The notes below the pieces were generated by a model. That model worked only from the letters and a program-made list of their open reading frames with translations. It did not search any database and was not told the DNA's origin. This document shows positions 56,479-63,846 of a stretch of DNA of 63,846 bases, piece by piece (within the stretch, counting starts at the first letter, position 1; each line of letters begins with the position of its first letter). The stretch is from an uncultured Saprospiraceae bacterium (GTDB taxonomy: Bacteria; Bacteroidota; Bacteroidia; Chitinophagales; Saprospiraceae): contig CALGNN010000018.1 of the NCBI GenBank assembly GCA_937961455.1, positions 1 to 63,846 on the forward strand, in the 5' to 3' direction. The translations under genes were made by a program, and so were the position numbers.

Positions 56479-57066
56479 CTACTGAAGCGAAAGGTATCTT
56501 TGCATATACTTACCTAGAATGTCAAATTCTATGTTGACATAGTCTGACTCTTTCAAGTTTTTAAAATTAGTGTTTTCATAGGTGTAAGGAATGATTGAGA
56601 CACCGAAGCTATTATCATCAAGATGTGATATGGTAAGGCTTACGCCATTGATGCATACAGATCCTTTGGATACCACTAAGGCTTTCATTTCTTCTGCAAG
56701 AGCAAAATGATATTCCCAACTTCCATCATGTACAATCGCTTTTGTGCAAGGCGTTTTCATATCTACATGTCCTTGGACAAAATGACCATCTAATCTACCA
56801 TCTGCCTTGATACATCTTTCTAAATTGATATGATCACCTTCTTTTAGATATTGCATATTAGACTTTTCTATGCTCTCTTGAATGATGCAAACCTCATGTT
56901 CAGAACCTTCAATAGCGGTGACAGTTAGGCAAACTCCATTATGTGCAACACTTTGATCAATCTTTAATTCGTCAGATATAGGGGAGTGGGTTCTTAAGAT
57001 GATATTCCCTCCATCTTTTTTTATAGATCTGATGGTTCCTAAACACTCTATAATTCCTGTAAACAT
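56479..57066 (-). CDS. ribE: riboflavin synthase, alpha subunit
   Basis: Dismutates two lumazine molecules into riboflavin. 195 aa with the two internally repeated lumazine-binding barrels: MFTGIIECLGTI with VAHNGVCLTVTAI and DHINLERCIKADGRLDGHFV, then the second copy with KGSVCINGVSLTIS and VNIEFDILGKYMQRYL. No FMN riboswitch is visible in the 83-nt upstream gap. Other rib genes are not nearby. Confidence 0.96.
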   Translation of the reverse strand: MFTGIIECLGTIRSIKKDGGNIILRTHSPISDELKIDQSVAHNGVCLTVTAIEGSEHEVCIIQESIEKSNMQYLKEGDHINLERCIKADGRLDGHFVQGHVDMKTPCTKAIVHDGSWEYHFALAEEMKALVVSKGSVCINGVSLTISHLDDNSFGVSIIPYTYENTNFKNLKESDYVNIEFDILGKYMQRYLSLQ

Positions 57067-57149
57067 ATTGCAAGGTAAAAATTTAGCTAAAGCAAAATAG
57101 CTAAATAGATGATCATTTATATATGAATTTTTTAGCTGAAAAGAAAGAT

Positions 57150-59873
57150 CTATTGACCACTCAACAGGGAAATGAATCCTGAAAGGACTGTCGCACTTCT
57201 ATTGGGATCTACAGAGTTTTCGTAAACATCGCAAACATAGTAATAGGTCCCATCTCGAAGTTTAGCCCCATTGGTGTTTGTGCCATCCCAATTGATATTT
57301 GGATCTTCTGTAGCAAATACCAACTGGCCCCACCTGTTGAAAACTTTTAAATCAATTCGCTCAATAAATCTAAAGTTGATGGGGACGAAGAAGTCATTGG
57401 CTCCATCATTATTTGGTGTAAAAACATTGGGCAATTCATATTCGGGGCATGTTTCTAGGCAAGAGATATTGCTAAATTCACTTTCATTGCCAAGGCTGTC
57501 TACCACAGTCACTGCATAGCATCCAACGAATAAACCAGCTAAACTGTTGATGTGCTGGAAATTGGTTGTAGTATTATTCGTAGTCTCATAGATCAATTCC
57601 AAAGGTGCATCTACATTTGGTGCAAAGTAAATGTTGTAATGATGAATATCATCGTTTACTGCACCACATTCATCAAATACATCTTGCCATTTTATTTCAT
57701 TATAAAATCCATCTGAAGGGTAAGTATTACCACTGGTACAAATATTATTAGCAGAAATGGTGGTTGGACAGGGAGGAACAGTATCGATAGGGGACCCACA
57801 AATGAATTGTGAATAATTATATAAGGGAGCGGGAACACCATCAATTGTGTAGCTTCCAACAGCTTTTACTTCGTAGCAATATTCTTGATTATTGATCAAA
57901 TCCTTATGCACATAGCTTTGCTCGTTTGTCACACCTATAGAATCCCAATCACCCAAGTCATTCTCATTGTAAATAACATATTCATAATTTACCCATGGGA
58001 CAGACTCATCCCAAGAGAGTATATTTTTTCTATCTGATGAAATAATACTCAGATACACGGATGATGCTGAAGCTGATGAACCATATAAATTTCCATTGCT
58101 ATAAAAATCAATTTTGTAGGTATAAGCTTGAGCTTTTGTATCTAAGCCGCTATCTAAATAGCTAAGGTTAACTGGTTCCGAGATCGTAGCAGTTGTAAAA
58201 CTTGCTCCGCTAATTTCTGTAAAGTTTGTGCCGTTTTCATCGTCAGCCCTAAGCAATCTATACTCATATGGACCTGGATTAGCAATGGTATCAAAATCAC
58301 CAATTTTTGGCTTTTCCCAACGTACTTCGATTTCACCAGAACTAGACCCTGTGCTTTGTACATCTACATGGGTTATCAAAGGAAGGTCTCTTATCAGTTG
58401 AATGCATATTTCCTTGGAAGTTAAACTTTCTACTACATTGTATGGATTGCCAGCAGCTGATTGTTTGGCAAAATTCCCTAAGACTCGATAGCAATAGGTA
58501 ATACCTTTTTCAACATCAAAATCGGTGTATTCATATTGATCACCGTTTTGCTCATTTGTCCGATATTCAATTATTTCATATCCACGACCTGCTAATCCAG
58601 GAGCACAGGTATCAGGTTCAAATACATTAGATCCTATTTTTCTCCAAACGGAAAATCCATAGAAGTAATCATTTAACGCATCTTGACATTCATAGGGAGC
58701 ATCCCAGTTGAGCACAATGTTAGTTTGATCGCTTTCTGCCAGCAGGTTTTCAGGTGGAGGGCCAGTAACTTTTATTCTAACTGTATGAAGGTCTGCAAGT
58801 CCTGTAGTATCAAAAGAATTATCAAAGGCTCTTAGTACAACTGAATAATATTGATCAGCAATATGATTGCAATCCGTCTGCCAAGTAAAACTTGCATTGA
58901 TCGGATGATTTTGAAAACCATCAGCAACGTTTAACACGGCTGGATTGGTTGCTACTTCAAAAGGTCCACCAGTAGCTTCTAATGCTACTTTTTGAACAGG
59001 ATCTAAATCTGTGTCCGTAACAAGGATGTCAAAATCTATTTTCTCTCCTGCAATGACACATATTTCATTTATGGCTTGAATATTCGGTACAGAATCCATG
59101 CAGGGTAAAACGAAAATTTGCATATCTCGAATTACACTGGAAAGTAAGACACCATTCCTATATTCTGATATACGAAAGGCGACATTGTATTCTCCTACTA
59201 ATTGTGGGGTCTGCCAAACGAGATTTCCAGTAGTGGGATTTAAGCTTAGCTGATTACTTACGCTGGGCAGGATATCGTCTGGATAACTGTAATTGGGAAC
59301 CTGTTGATCTACATCTTGAAATGGAACAATTAATGAATAACTTAGACTATCTCCATCTGCATCAAAAGCATTTGGATTATGAATGAAGGTTTGACCTGTA
59401 CAAGCAAAGTCTATAGGAGCTTGTAGTAATTGAGGTGTATTATTGTATCCTTGAAATTGTGTGTTTAAAAAGGTAAATCTAGTTTCTAAGTAAAAAGGTA
59501 CATTTTCAGAGTTAGGAGGATTTACATTGAGTATTCCACCATTCCTATTTGGGTCCATCATTGAGATCACAAAGCTTGCTCTCCCGGGATATGTATGCGT
59601 TGCGATGTAAAGATTTTTTTTAGTATCGTTTCCTAAGTTTTCACCATCTCCATTGGATCTCAAAACCCACTCAGACGAACCATCACCCCAAAAAATTTCT
59701 AAGCTATCTCGATCTGCTGGAATACTGCTTGCTTTGGTATAAGTAGTGATGGTGGCTTCAATGCTAAGATCATCGGTTTGGATGATTGTGATTTCCCCAG
59801 CACGATTGTGTGTTGCAGAAATCTTTGCAATGCTTAATAATAGGATAATACTTAGTGTAAGCGCCCTTTTCAT
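57150..59873 (-). CDS. secreted protein with fibronectin-like repeats and T9SS type B (gliding-associated) C-terminal domain
   Basis: 907 aa. Signal peptide MKRALTLSIILLLSIAKISA, then ATHNRAGEITI, a common first motif of this group. The middle has cadherin/Ig-like folds (YNVAFRISEYRNGV, LRAFDNSFDTTG) and fibronectin type III-like segments (NLLAESDQTNIVLNWDAPYE, STGSSSGEIEVRWEKPK, YVHKDLINNQEYCYEVKAVG). The C-terminal domain is a type B T9SS sorting signal (LPNVFTPNNDGANDFFVP, LKVFNRWGQLVF, NWDGTNTNGAKL, GTYYYVCDVYE, ATVLSGFISLL). Likely surface-exposed or released. Ligand unknown. Its T9SS domain is of the same class as in the giant adhesin. Confidence 0.93.
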   Translation of the reverse strand: MKRALTLSIILLLSIAKISATHNRAGEITIIQTDDLSIEATITTYTKASSIPADRDSLEIFWGDGSSEWVLRSNGDGENLGNDTKKNLYIATHTYPGRASFVISMMDPNRNGGILNVNPPNSENVPFYLETRFTFLNTQFQGYNNTPQLLQAPIDFACTGQTFIHNPNAFDADGDSLSYSLIVPFQDVDQQVPNYSYPDDILPSVSNQLSLNPTTGNLVWQTPQLVGEYNVAFRISEYRNGVLLSSVIRDMQIFVLPCMDSVPNIQAINEICVIAGEKIDFDILVTDTDLDPVQKVALEATGGPFEVATNPAVLNVADGFQNHPINASFTWQTDCNHIADQYYSVVLRAFDNSFDTTGLADLHTVRIKVTGPPPENLLAESDQTNIVLNWDAPYECQDALNDYFYGFSVWRKIGSNVFEPDTCAPGLAGRGYEIIEYRTNEQNGDQYEYTDFDVEKGITYCYRVLGNFAKQSAAGNPYNVVESLTSKEICIQLIRDLPLITHVDVQSTGSSSGEIEVRWEKPKIGDFDTIANPGPYEYRLLRADDENGTNFTEISGASFTTATISEPVNLSYLDSGLDTKAQAYTYKIDFYSNGNLYGSSASASSVYLSIISSDRKNILSWDESVPWVNYEYVIYNENDLGDWDSIGVTNEQSYVHKDLINNQEYCYEVKAVGSYTIDGVPAPLYNYSQFICGSPIDTVPPCPTTISANNICTSGNTYPSDGFYNEIKWQDVFDECGAVNDDIHHYNIYFAPNVDAPLELIYETTNNTTTNFQHINSLAGLFVGCYAVTVVDSLGNESEFSNISCLETCPEYELPNVFTPNNDGANDFFVPINFRFIERIDLKVFNRWGQLVFATEDPNINWDGTNTNGAKLRDGTYYYVCDVYENSVDPNRSATVLSGFISLLSGQ

Positions 59874-59934
59874 TAAATGATTTGAACTTATAATGTAATA
59901 AAAAAAACGCTGTATAGCTAGGATTATTATTACT

Positions 59935-60798
59935 TTAAGAATCTTTGAGAAGTATTAGACATTCGCGCAATGCTGCTTCCCAATTTCGAGCTTTGATATC
60001 AAATTCTTTCGTAATTTTTTCAAGATTTAATACTGACCACTTTGGTCTATCAGCTGGAGTTGGATATTCGCTAGAAGGAATGGCTTTAAGACTTATTTTT
60101 ATGTCTTCTAGCTCAAAGATTTTTTTAGCAAATTCATACCAATTAGTCATACCGGTATTGCTGAAATTATACACCCCGAAAGTGCAATTATCTGCTTTGT
60201 AATATTGAATGATTTTAAGGAGGCAAGTTGCTATATCTTTTGCATAAGTAGGTACCCCAATTTGATCTTCGACAATACTCAGATGATCTCGATTTTGAGA
60301 AAGTCGAAGCATGGTTTTGACAAAATTATTCCCAAAACTTGAATACACCCACGAGGTCCGAATAATGACACACTTTTTACAATGCTCCATGGCAGCTTGC
60401 TCACCTATTAATTTAGTTTTCGCATAAACACCTTGAGGCTTTGTTGGATCAGTTTCTTTGATAGGCCTGTCATTTATAGAATGATAAACGTAGTCTGATG
60501 AGATGTGTAAGAGGAAGATTCCTTTTTCATTGGCATAAGTAGCCATTTGCTTAACTGCTTCTGCATTTACGCTTTGTGCAGTTTGACTATCAGACTCTGC
60601 AGCATCAACTGCAGTATAAGCTGCAGCGTTGATGATGATGTCTGGAGCTTCGTTTTCTAAAACTTTGCTCATTTGAGCAGGCTTAGTTAAATCAAAGCTC
60701 TTTCTATCTAGAAAAATAAAATCATCGGATGAGTCTTTTGCCAATATTTGCAACTCAGAACCTAGCTGACCATTTGAACCCGTAACAAGAATTTTCAT
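59935..60798 (-). CDS. rfbD: dTDP-4-dehydrorhamnose reductase
   Basis: Last step of dTDP-L-rhamnose synthesis, NAD(P)H-dependent. 287 aa, SDR fold with MKILVTGSNGQLGSEL (GxxGxxG), LDRKSFDLT, INAAAYTAVDAAESD, HISSDYVY and the catalytic YAKTKLIGEQ. RTSWVYSSFGNNFVKTML is also family-typical. The start overlaps the rfbC stop (TAATG). rfbA and rfbB are not in the window. Confidence 0.95.
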   Translation of the reverse strand: MKILVTGSNGQLGSELQILAKDSSDDFIFLDRKSFDLTKPAQMSKVLENEAPDIIINAAAYTAVDAAESDSQTAQSVNAEAVKQMATYANEKGIFLLHISSDYVYHSINDRPIKETDPTKPQGVYAKTKLIGEQAAMEHCKKCVIIRTSWVYSSFGNNFVKTMLRLSQNRDHLSIVEDQIGVPTYAKDIATCLLKIIQYYKADNCTFGVYNFSNTGMTNWYEFAKKIFELEDIKISLKAIPSSEYPTPADRPKWSVLNLEKITKEFDIKARNWEAALRECLILLKDS

Positions 60799-61349
60799 TA
60801 AACGCCTATGTTTCTATGCTTGCCAAATTTTGGTAATTCTCTGTCTTTTTCAGAAAGAATAATTTCGTCATCATTAAGTTTCCAATCGATCGCTAAGCTC
60901 GAGTCATTATATATGATGCCTCCTTCTGATTCTTTTGAATAAAGCTGATCCACTTTGTACTGGAAAACTGCTGTTTCAGACAAAACAATAAATCCATGAG
61001 CGAATCCTTTCGGGACAAAAAGTTGTTTTTTGTTTTCAGCTGATAGTTCTATGCCAAAGCTTTTACCATAACTCGGAGAACCTTCTCTGATATCTACGAC
61101 AGCATCATATACTTTTCCTTGGACGACTTTGACCAATTTTGTTTGAGCAAATTCACCACATTGGTAATGCAAGCCTCTCAAAACACCTTTGCTTGACTTT
61201 GATTCATTGTCCTGAATAAAATGGACATCTATGCCATTCTTTTCAAACAGATCTGCTCTAAAGCTTTCCATAAAATACCCTCTCTCATCTCCAAAGACTT
61301 TGGGCTCAAGAACAAATAATCCTTCAATTCCTGTATCAATAAATTCCAT
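60798..61349 (-). CDS. rfbC: dTDP-4-dehydrorhamnose 3,5-epimerase
   Basis: 183 aa cupin-fold epimerase. Motifs: GDERGYFMESFRADLF, DNESKSSKGVLRGLHYQ (catalytic His in LRGLHYQ), VVDIREGSPSYGKSFGI, LFVPKGFAHGF, and YNDSSLAIDW. Supplies the substrate of RfbD. Its start overlaps the der stop by 1 nt (TAATG), as does its stop with the rfbD start, so expression is likely coupled from der through rfbD. Confidence 0.96.
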   Translation of the reverse strand: MEFIDTGIEGLFVLEPKVFGDERGYFMESFRADLFEKNGIDVHFIQDNESKSSKGVLRGLHYQCGEFAQTKLVKVVQGKVYDAVVDIREGSPSYGKSFGIELSAENKKQLFVPKGFAHGFIVLSETAVFQYKVDQLYSKESEGGIIYNDSSLAIDWKLNDDEIILSEKDRELPKFGKHRNIGV

Positions 61350-62650
61350 TATTTTTTTCTAATCTGAATACTCATTGGAGCACCTGTAAAAATATATCTT
61401 TTTCTTATTTGATTTTCAATGTATTGCTTATAGCTGGCTTTTACATGTTCGGGGTGATTGGCAAAAAAAGCAAAAGATGGGTAGGCAACAGGTATTTGAG
61501 TCGCATACTTAATCTTAATAAATCTTCCTCTATGTGAAGGAGGTGGGTTCTCTTCCATGATCTCGGAGAGAAATTCATTCAACTCAGAAGTTTTAATTTT
61601 TCGTTTTCTATTTTCAAATACCTCAAGACCTAATTCTATGGCTTTAAAAATTCTTTGTTTTTCTAATACAGATATAAACAAAATAGGTACATCATTGAAT
61701 GGGGCTATTCTACGTTTAATTTCAGCCTCATATTCTTTCGCAGTATTGGATTCTTTCTCTACGAGATCCCACTTGTTGATCAAAATAACTAATCCTTTAC
61801 GTCTTTTTATTACCAAGGAAAAAATAGCTAGATCTTGAGCTTCTACACCTTTAGTGGCATCCAACAGCAAGAAGCAAACATCAGCTTCTTCAACTGATTT
61901 TACCGCTCGAATCACAGAATAAAATTCAAGGTCTTCGTGTACCTTATTTTTCTTTCTAATGCCAGCTGTATCTATAAGCAAAAATTCTTTATCAAACTTT
62001 TTATATCTACTGTGAATAGAATCTCTTGTTGTGCCAGCAACATCTGTGACGATATTTCTGTCTTCGCCGAGAAAAGCATTCGTAAGAGAAGATTTTCCAA
62101 CGTTAGGTTGACCAATGATGGCAAACTTTGCTAAGTCTGGATCCTCTGGCTTTTCATCTTCAATGATTTCAGCTACTGCATCTAACAATTCTCCTGTGCC
62201 CGACCCTGTGATCGAACTCAGAAAATAGGTGTTTTCAAAACCTAAGCTCCAAAACTCATTTGCATCTAAAAGCCGCTGGTTATTATCAACTTTATTAACG
62301 GCAAGAAAGACAGGTTTGTCTGATCTTCTCAATAAATCTGCTACATCAATATCTAAATCTGTAGTCCCCGTCGATACGTCTACCATAAAGATGATACAGT
62401 GAGATTCTTCTATCGCAATACGTACTTGTTGTTTGATAGCTTTCTCAAAAACATCATCTGTATCTTTTACAAACCCACCTGTATCGATGACTGTAAAACT
62501 TTTTCCATTCCAATCACTTGTACCATAGATTCTATCGCGTGTCACGCCACTGATATTATCTGTAATAGCTTTACGCTGTCCAAGCAGACGATTAAATAAT
62601 GTTGATTTTCCAACATTAGGTCTTCCCACGATGGCTACAATGTTTCCCAT
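61349..62650 (-). CDS. der: ribosome biogenesis GTPase Der (EngA)
   Basis: 433 aa with two tandem G domains and a KH-like C-terminus: first G1 GRPNVGKSTLFNRLLG, G3 DTGG, G4 NKVD; second G1 GQPNVGKSSLTNAFLG, G3 DTAGIRKK, G4 NKWD. The C-terminal end MSIQIRKK is typical. Needed for 50S maturation. 5 nt after era, and overlapping rfbC. Confidence 0.98.
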   Translation of the reverse strand: MGNIVAIVGRPNVGKSTLFNRLLGQRKAITDNISGVTRDRIYGTSDWNGKSFTVIDTGGFVKDTDDVFEKAIKQQVRIAIEESHCIIFMVDVSTGTTDLDIDVADLLRRSDKPVFLAVNKVDNNQRLLDANEFWSLGFENTYFLSSITGSGTGELLDAVAEIIEDEKPEDPDLAKFAIIGQPNVGKSSLTNAFLGEDRNIVTDVAGTTRDSIHSRYKKFDKEFLLIDTAGIRKKNKVHEDLEFYSVIRAVKSVEEADVCFLLLDATKGVEAQDLAIFSLVIKRRKGLVILINKWDLVEKESNTAKEYEAEIKRRIAPFNDVPILFISVLEKQRIFKAIELGLEVFENRKRKIKTSELNEFLSEIMEENPPPSHRGRFIKIKYATQIPVAYPSFAFFANHPEHVKASYKQYIENQIRKRYIFTGAPMSIQIRKK

Positions 62651-62655
62651 ACTAT

Positions 62656-63570
62656 TTAGTGATAACCAAATCTTTTAAGTTCTAAGTCATTTTGTCTCCA
62701 CTTGTCTTTGACTTTTACGTAAAGCTCAAGGAAGACTTTGGCATCAAGGAATTTTTCAATCTCCAATCTGGAAAGTGTGCCTAATTCTTTGATAGCTTGG
62801 CCGCCTTTGCCAATGATGATTCCTTTTTGAGATCTTCTTTCAACATATATTTCGGCTCTGATCCTTGTGATCTTTTCTTCAACTTTAAATTCTGTGCAAA
62901 CAACTTCAGAAGAATAAGGCAATTCTTGATGGTAAAGTTCCAGTATATGAGCCCTAATAATTTCTCCTATGAAAAATCGTTCAGACATGTCACTCAATTG
63001 ATCTTTTGGAAAGTAAGCCGGCCCTTCAGGTAGGTGTGTTTTTATTTTATCCAAAAGTACATCAGTTCCCTTTTTTTCTAATGCGGAGATTTTGCAAACC
63101 TCAGTAAAGTCAATCTGTGAAGTCCACCAGTCAATAATTTCATTTTGCCTCCTGTCTGGCAATTTGTCGATCTTATTTAAAATGAAATATCTAGGAATTT
63201 TATCATACTTCTTCATTTTCTCAATCACCTGATCTTCATTTGCGAATGCTTCCTGATCATCGGTGACATAAACCAAAATATCCGCATCTTCAAAAGATGA
63301 ACGATAATATGCGTTCATTTTCTTTTGTAGTTGATATGAGGGTTCTTGAATGATTCCAGGTGAATCAGAGAAGATGATTTGAAATTGTTCGCCACTCAAA
63401 ATTCCTAAAATTCTTCTTCTGGTTGTTTGGGGCTTATTAGTAATTACAGACATCTTTTCACCCAATAAAGCATTCATTAGTGTTGATTTTCCAACATTGG
63501 GACGACCAATGATATTGACAAAACCTGATTGATGTTTTTCTTCCAAATCTGTTAGAATAAAAATTCGCAC
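62656..63570 (-). CDS. era: GTPase Era
   Basis: 304 aa from the GTG at 63570; a TTG at 63546 would give the more usual short N-terminus (EEKHQSGFVNIIGRPNVGKS). G1 GRPNVGKST, G2 region KPQTTRRRI, G3 DSPG, G4 NKID, and a KH domain with IIGKGGQAIKELG. Binds the 16S rRNA 3' end in 30S assembly. Directly upstream of der. Confidence 0.97.
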   Translation of the reverse strand: MRIFILTDLEEKHQSGFVNIIGRPNVGKSTLMNALLGEKMSVITNKPQTTRRRILGILSGEQFQIIFSDSPGIIQEPSYQLQKKMNAYYRSSFEDADILVYVTDDQEAFANEDQVIEKMKKYDKIPRYFILNKIDKLPDRRQNEIIDWWTSQIDFTEVCKISALEKKGTDVLLDKIKTHLPEGPAYFPKDQLSDMSERFFIGEIIRAHILELYHQELPYSSEVVCTEFKVEEKITRIRAEIYVERRSQKGIIIGKGGQAIKELGTLSRLEIEKFLDAKVFLELYVKVKDKWRQNDLELKRFGYH

Positions 63571-63627
63571 AAAGCTAACATGCTTTTTGTACCAACAACA
63601 ATCTTAAGGATAAGTTTTTAATAAAAT

Positions 63628-63846
63628 TTAGCCAAGAAGTGCTTGCTTTCCGAGAATGAAATTGTCCACCATTTTGATTAATTGATCTGGCTTTTGGCTC
63701 TTCCACTGAAGCGCATCAAAATGCTCGCCCCAATTTACATAATGGTGTATTTGTACTGTTTTCATTTCATCTCTTACATGTTCTAAAAGATCGATAAAGC
63801 AAATCCAGCCTTTTTCATCATTAACATCCTCATACCACTCTTCATA
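63628..63846 (-). CDS. C-terminal end of an unidentified protein (5' part outside window)
   Basis: A minus-strand frame enters at the right edge and ends at TAA (63628-63630), giving 72 residues: begins YEEWYEDVNDEKGWICF, contains VQIHHYVNWGEHFDALQW and ends GKQALLG. Rich in Trp, acidic and helical. I do not recognise the family. It precedes era by 57 nt on the same strand and may belong to the same transcript. Confidence 0.7.
   Translation of the reverse strand, partial: YEEWYEDVNDEKGWICFIDLLEHVRDEMKTVQIHHYVNWGEHFDALQWKSQKPDQLIKMVDNFILGKQALLG

Overview
This is an AT-rich chromosomal segment from a member of the Bacteroidota, most likely a Saprospiraceae-like marine or freshwater lineage (the rank below phylum is inference). 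The evidence is: secreted proteins ending in type IX secretion (T9SS) sorting domains of both the gliding-associated (type B) and SNPNP-like (type A) kinds; a SusC/SusD pair; Bacteroidota promoter elements (TTTG, about 20 nt, TAnnTTTG) before the tRNA cluster; and the core order tRNA cluster-tuf-tRNA-Trp-secE-nusG-rplKAJL-rpoBC.

Layout. 1-468: end of a gene with a lysine/arginine-rich histone-H1-like repeat tail. 489-9782 (minus): a compact six-gene operon encoding, in transcription order, an effector-associated-domain (EAD) adaptor, a membrane class III adenylate cyclase with TPRs, a small membrane protein, a caspase-like protease, a SIR2-like protein with an EAD-like C-terminus, and a membrane-anchored nSTAND NTPase with a beta-propeller. 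This combination looks like a multi-effector biological conflict (defence or programmed death) system and is the main discovery candidate. 9978-14295 (plus): two receiver-less LuxR-type HTH proteins, a secreted protein with an S74 self-cleaving chaperone domain, and a TPR histidine kinase. 14301-27051 (minus): a tautomerase, a PriA whose ATPase motifs have all decayed, an AcuC-type deacetylase, and a nearly 3000-codon repetitive adhesin split by one in-frame TGA.

27238-41317: housekeeping and envelope genes (lysS, an SdpI-like protein, psd, cdsA, a CPBP protease, pdxJ), a SusC/SusD/lipoprotein nutrient-uptake operon, an ASPIC/FG-GAP T9SS cargo protein and a Xer recombinase. 41514-54847: four tRNAs, tuf, tRNA-Trp and the secE-to-rpoC translation/transcription operon, closed by a strong terminator. 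54937-55045: two intergenic repeat elements of families common in Bacteroidota. 55131-63846 (minus): an RhlE-type helicase, riboflavin synthase, a second T9SS type B cargo protein, rfbD-rfbC-der-era as a tightly coupled cluster, and an unidentified partial gene at the right edge.

How parts may work together. In the left operon a cyclic nucleotide signal, the NTPase switch and EAD-EAD contacts could gate a caspase and a SIR2-like effector. The left-edge partial gene and the operon's first protein end in the same short tail, suggesting they are paralogues of one system. No gap longer than 300 bases lacks a gene; the longest, 54848-55130, holds the rpoC terminator and the repeats.
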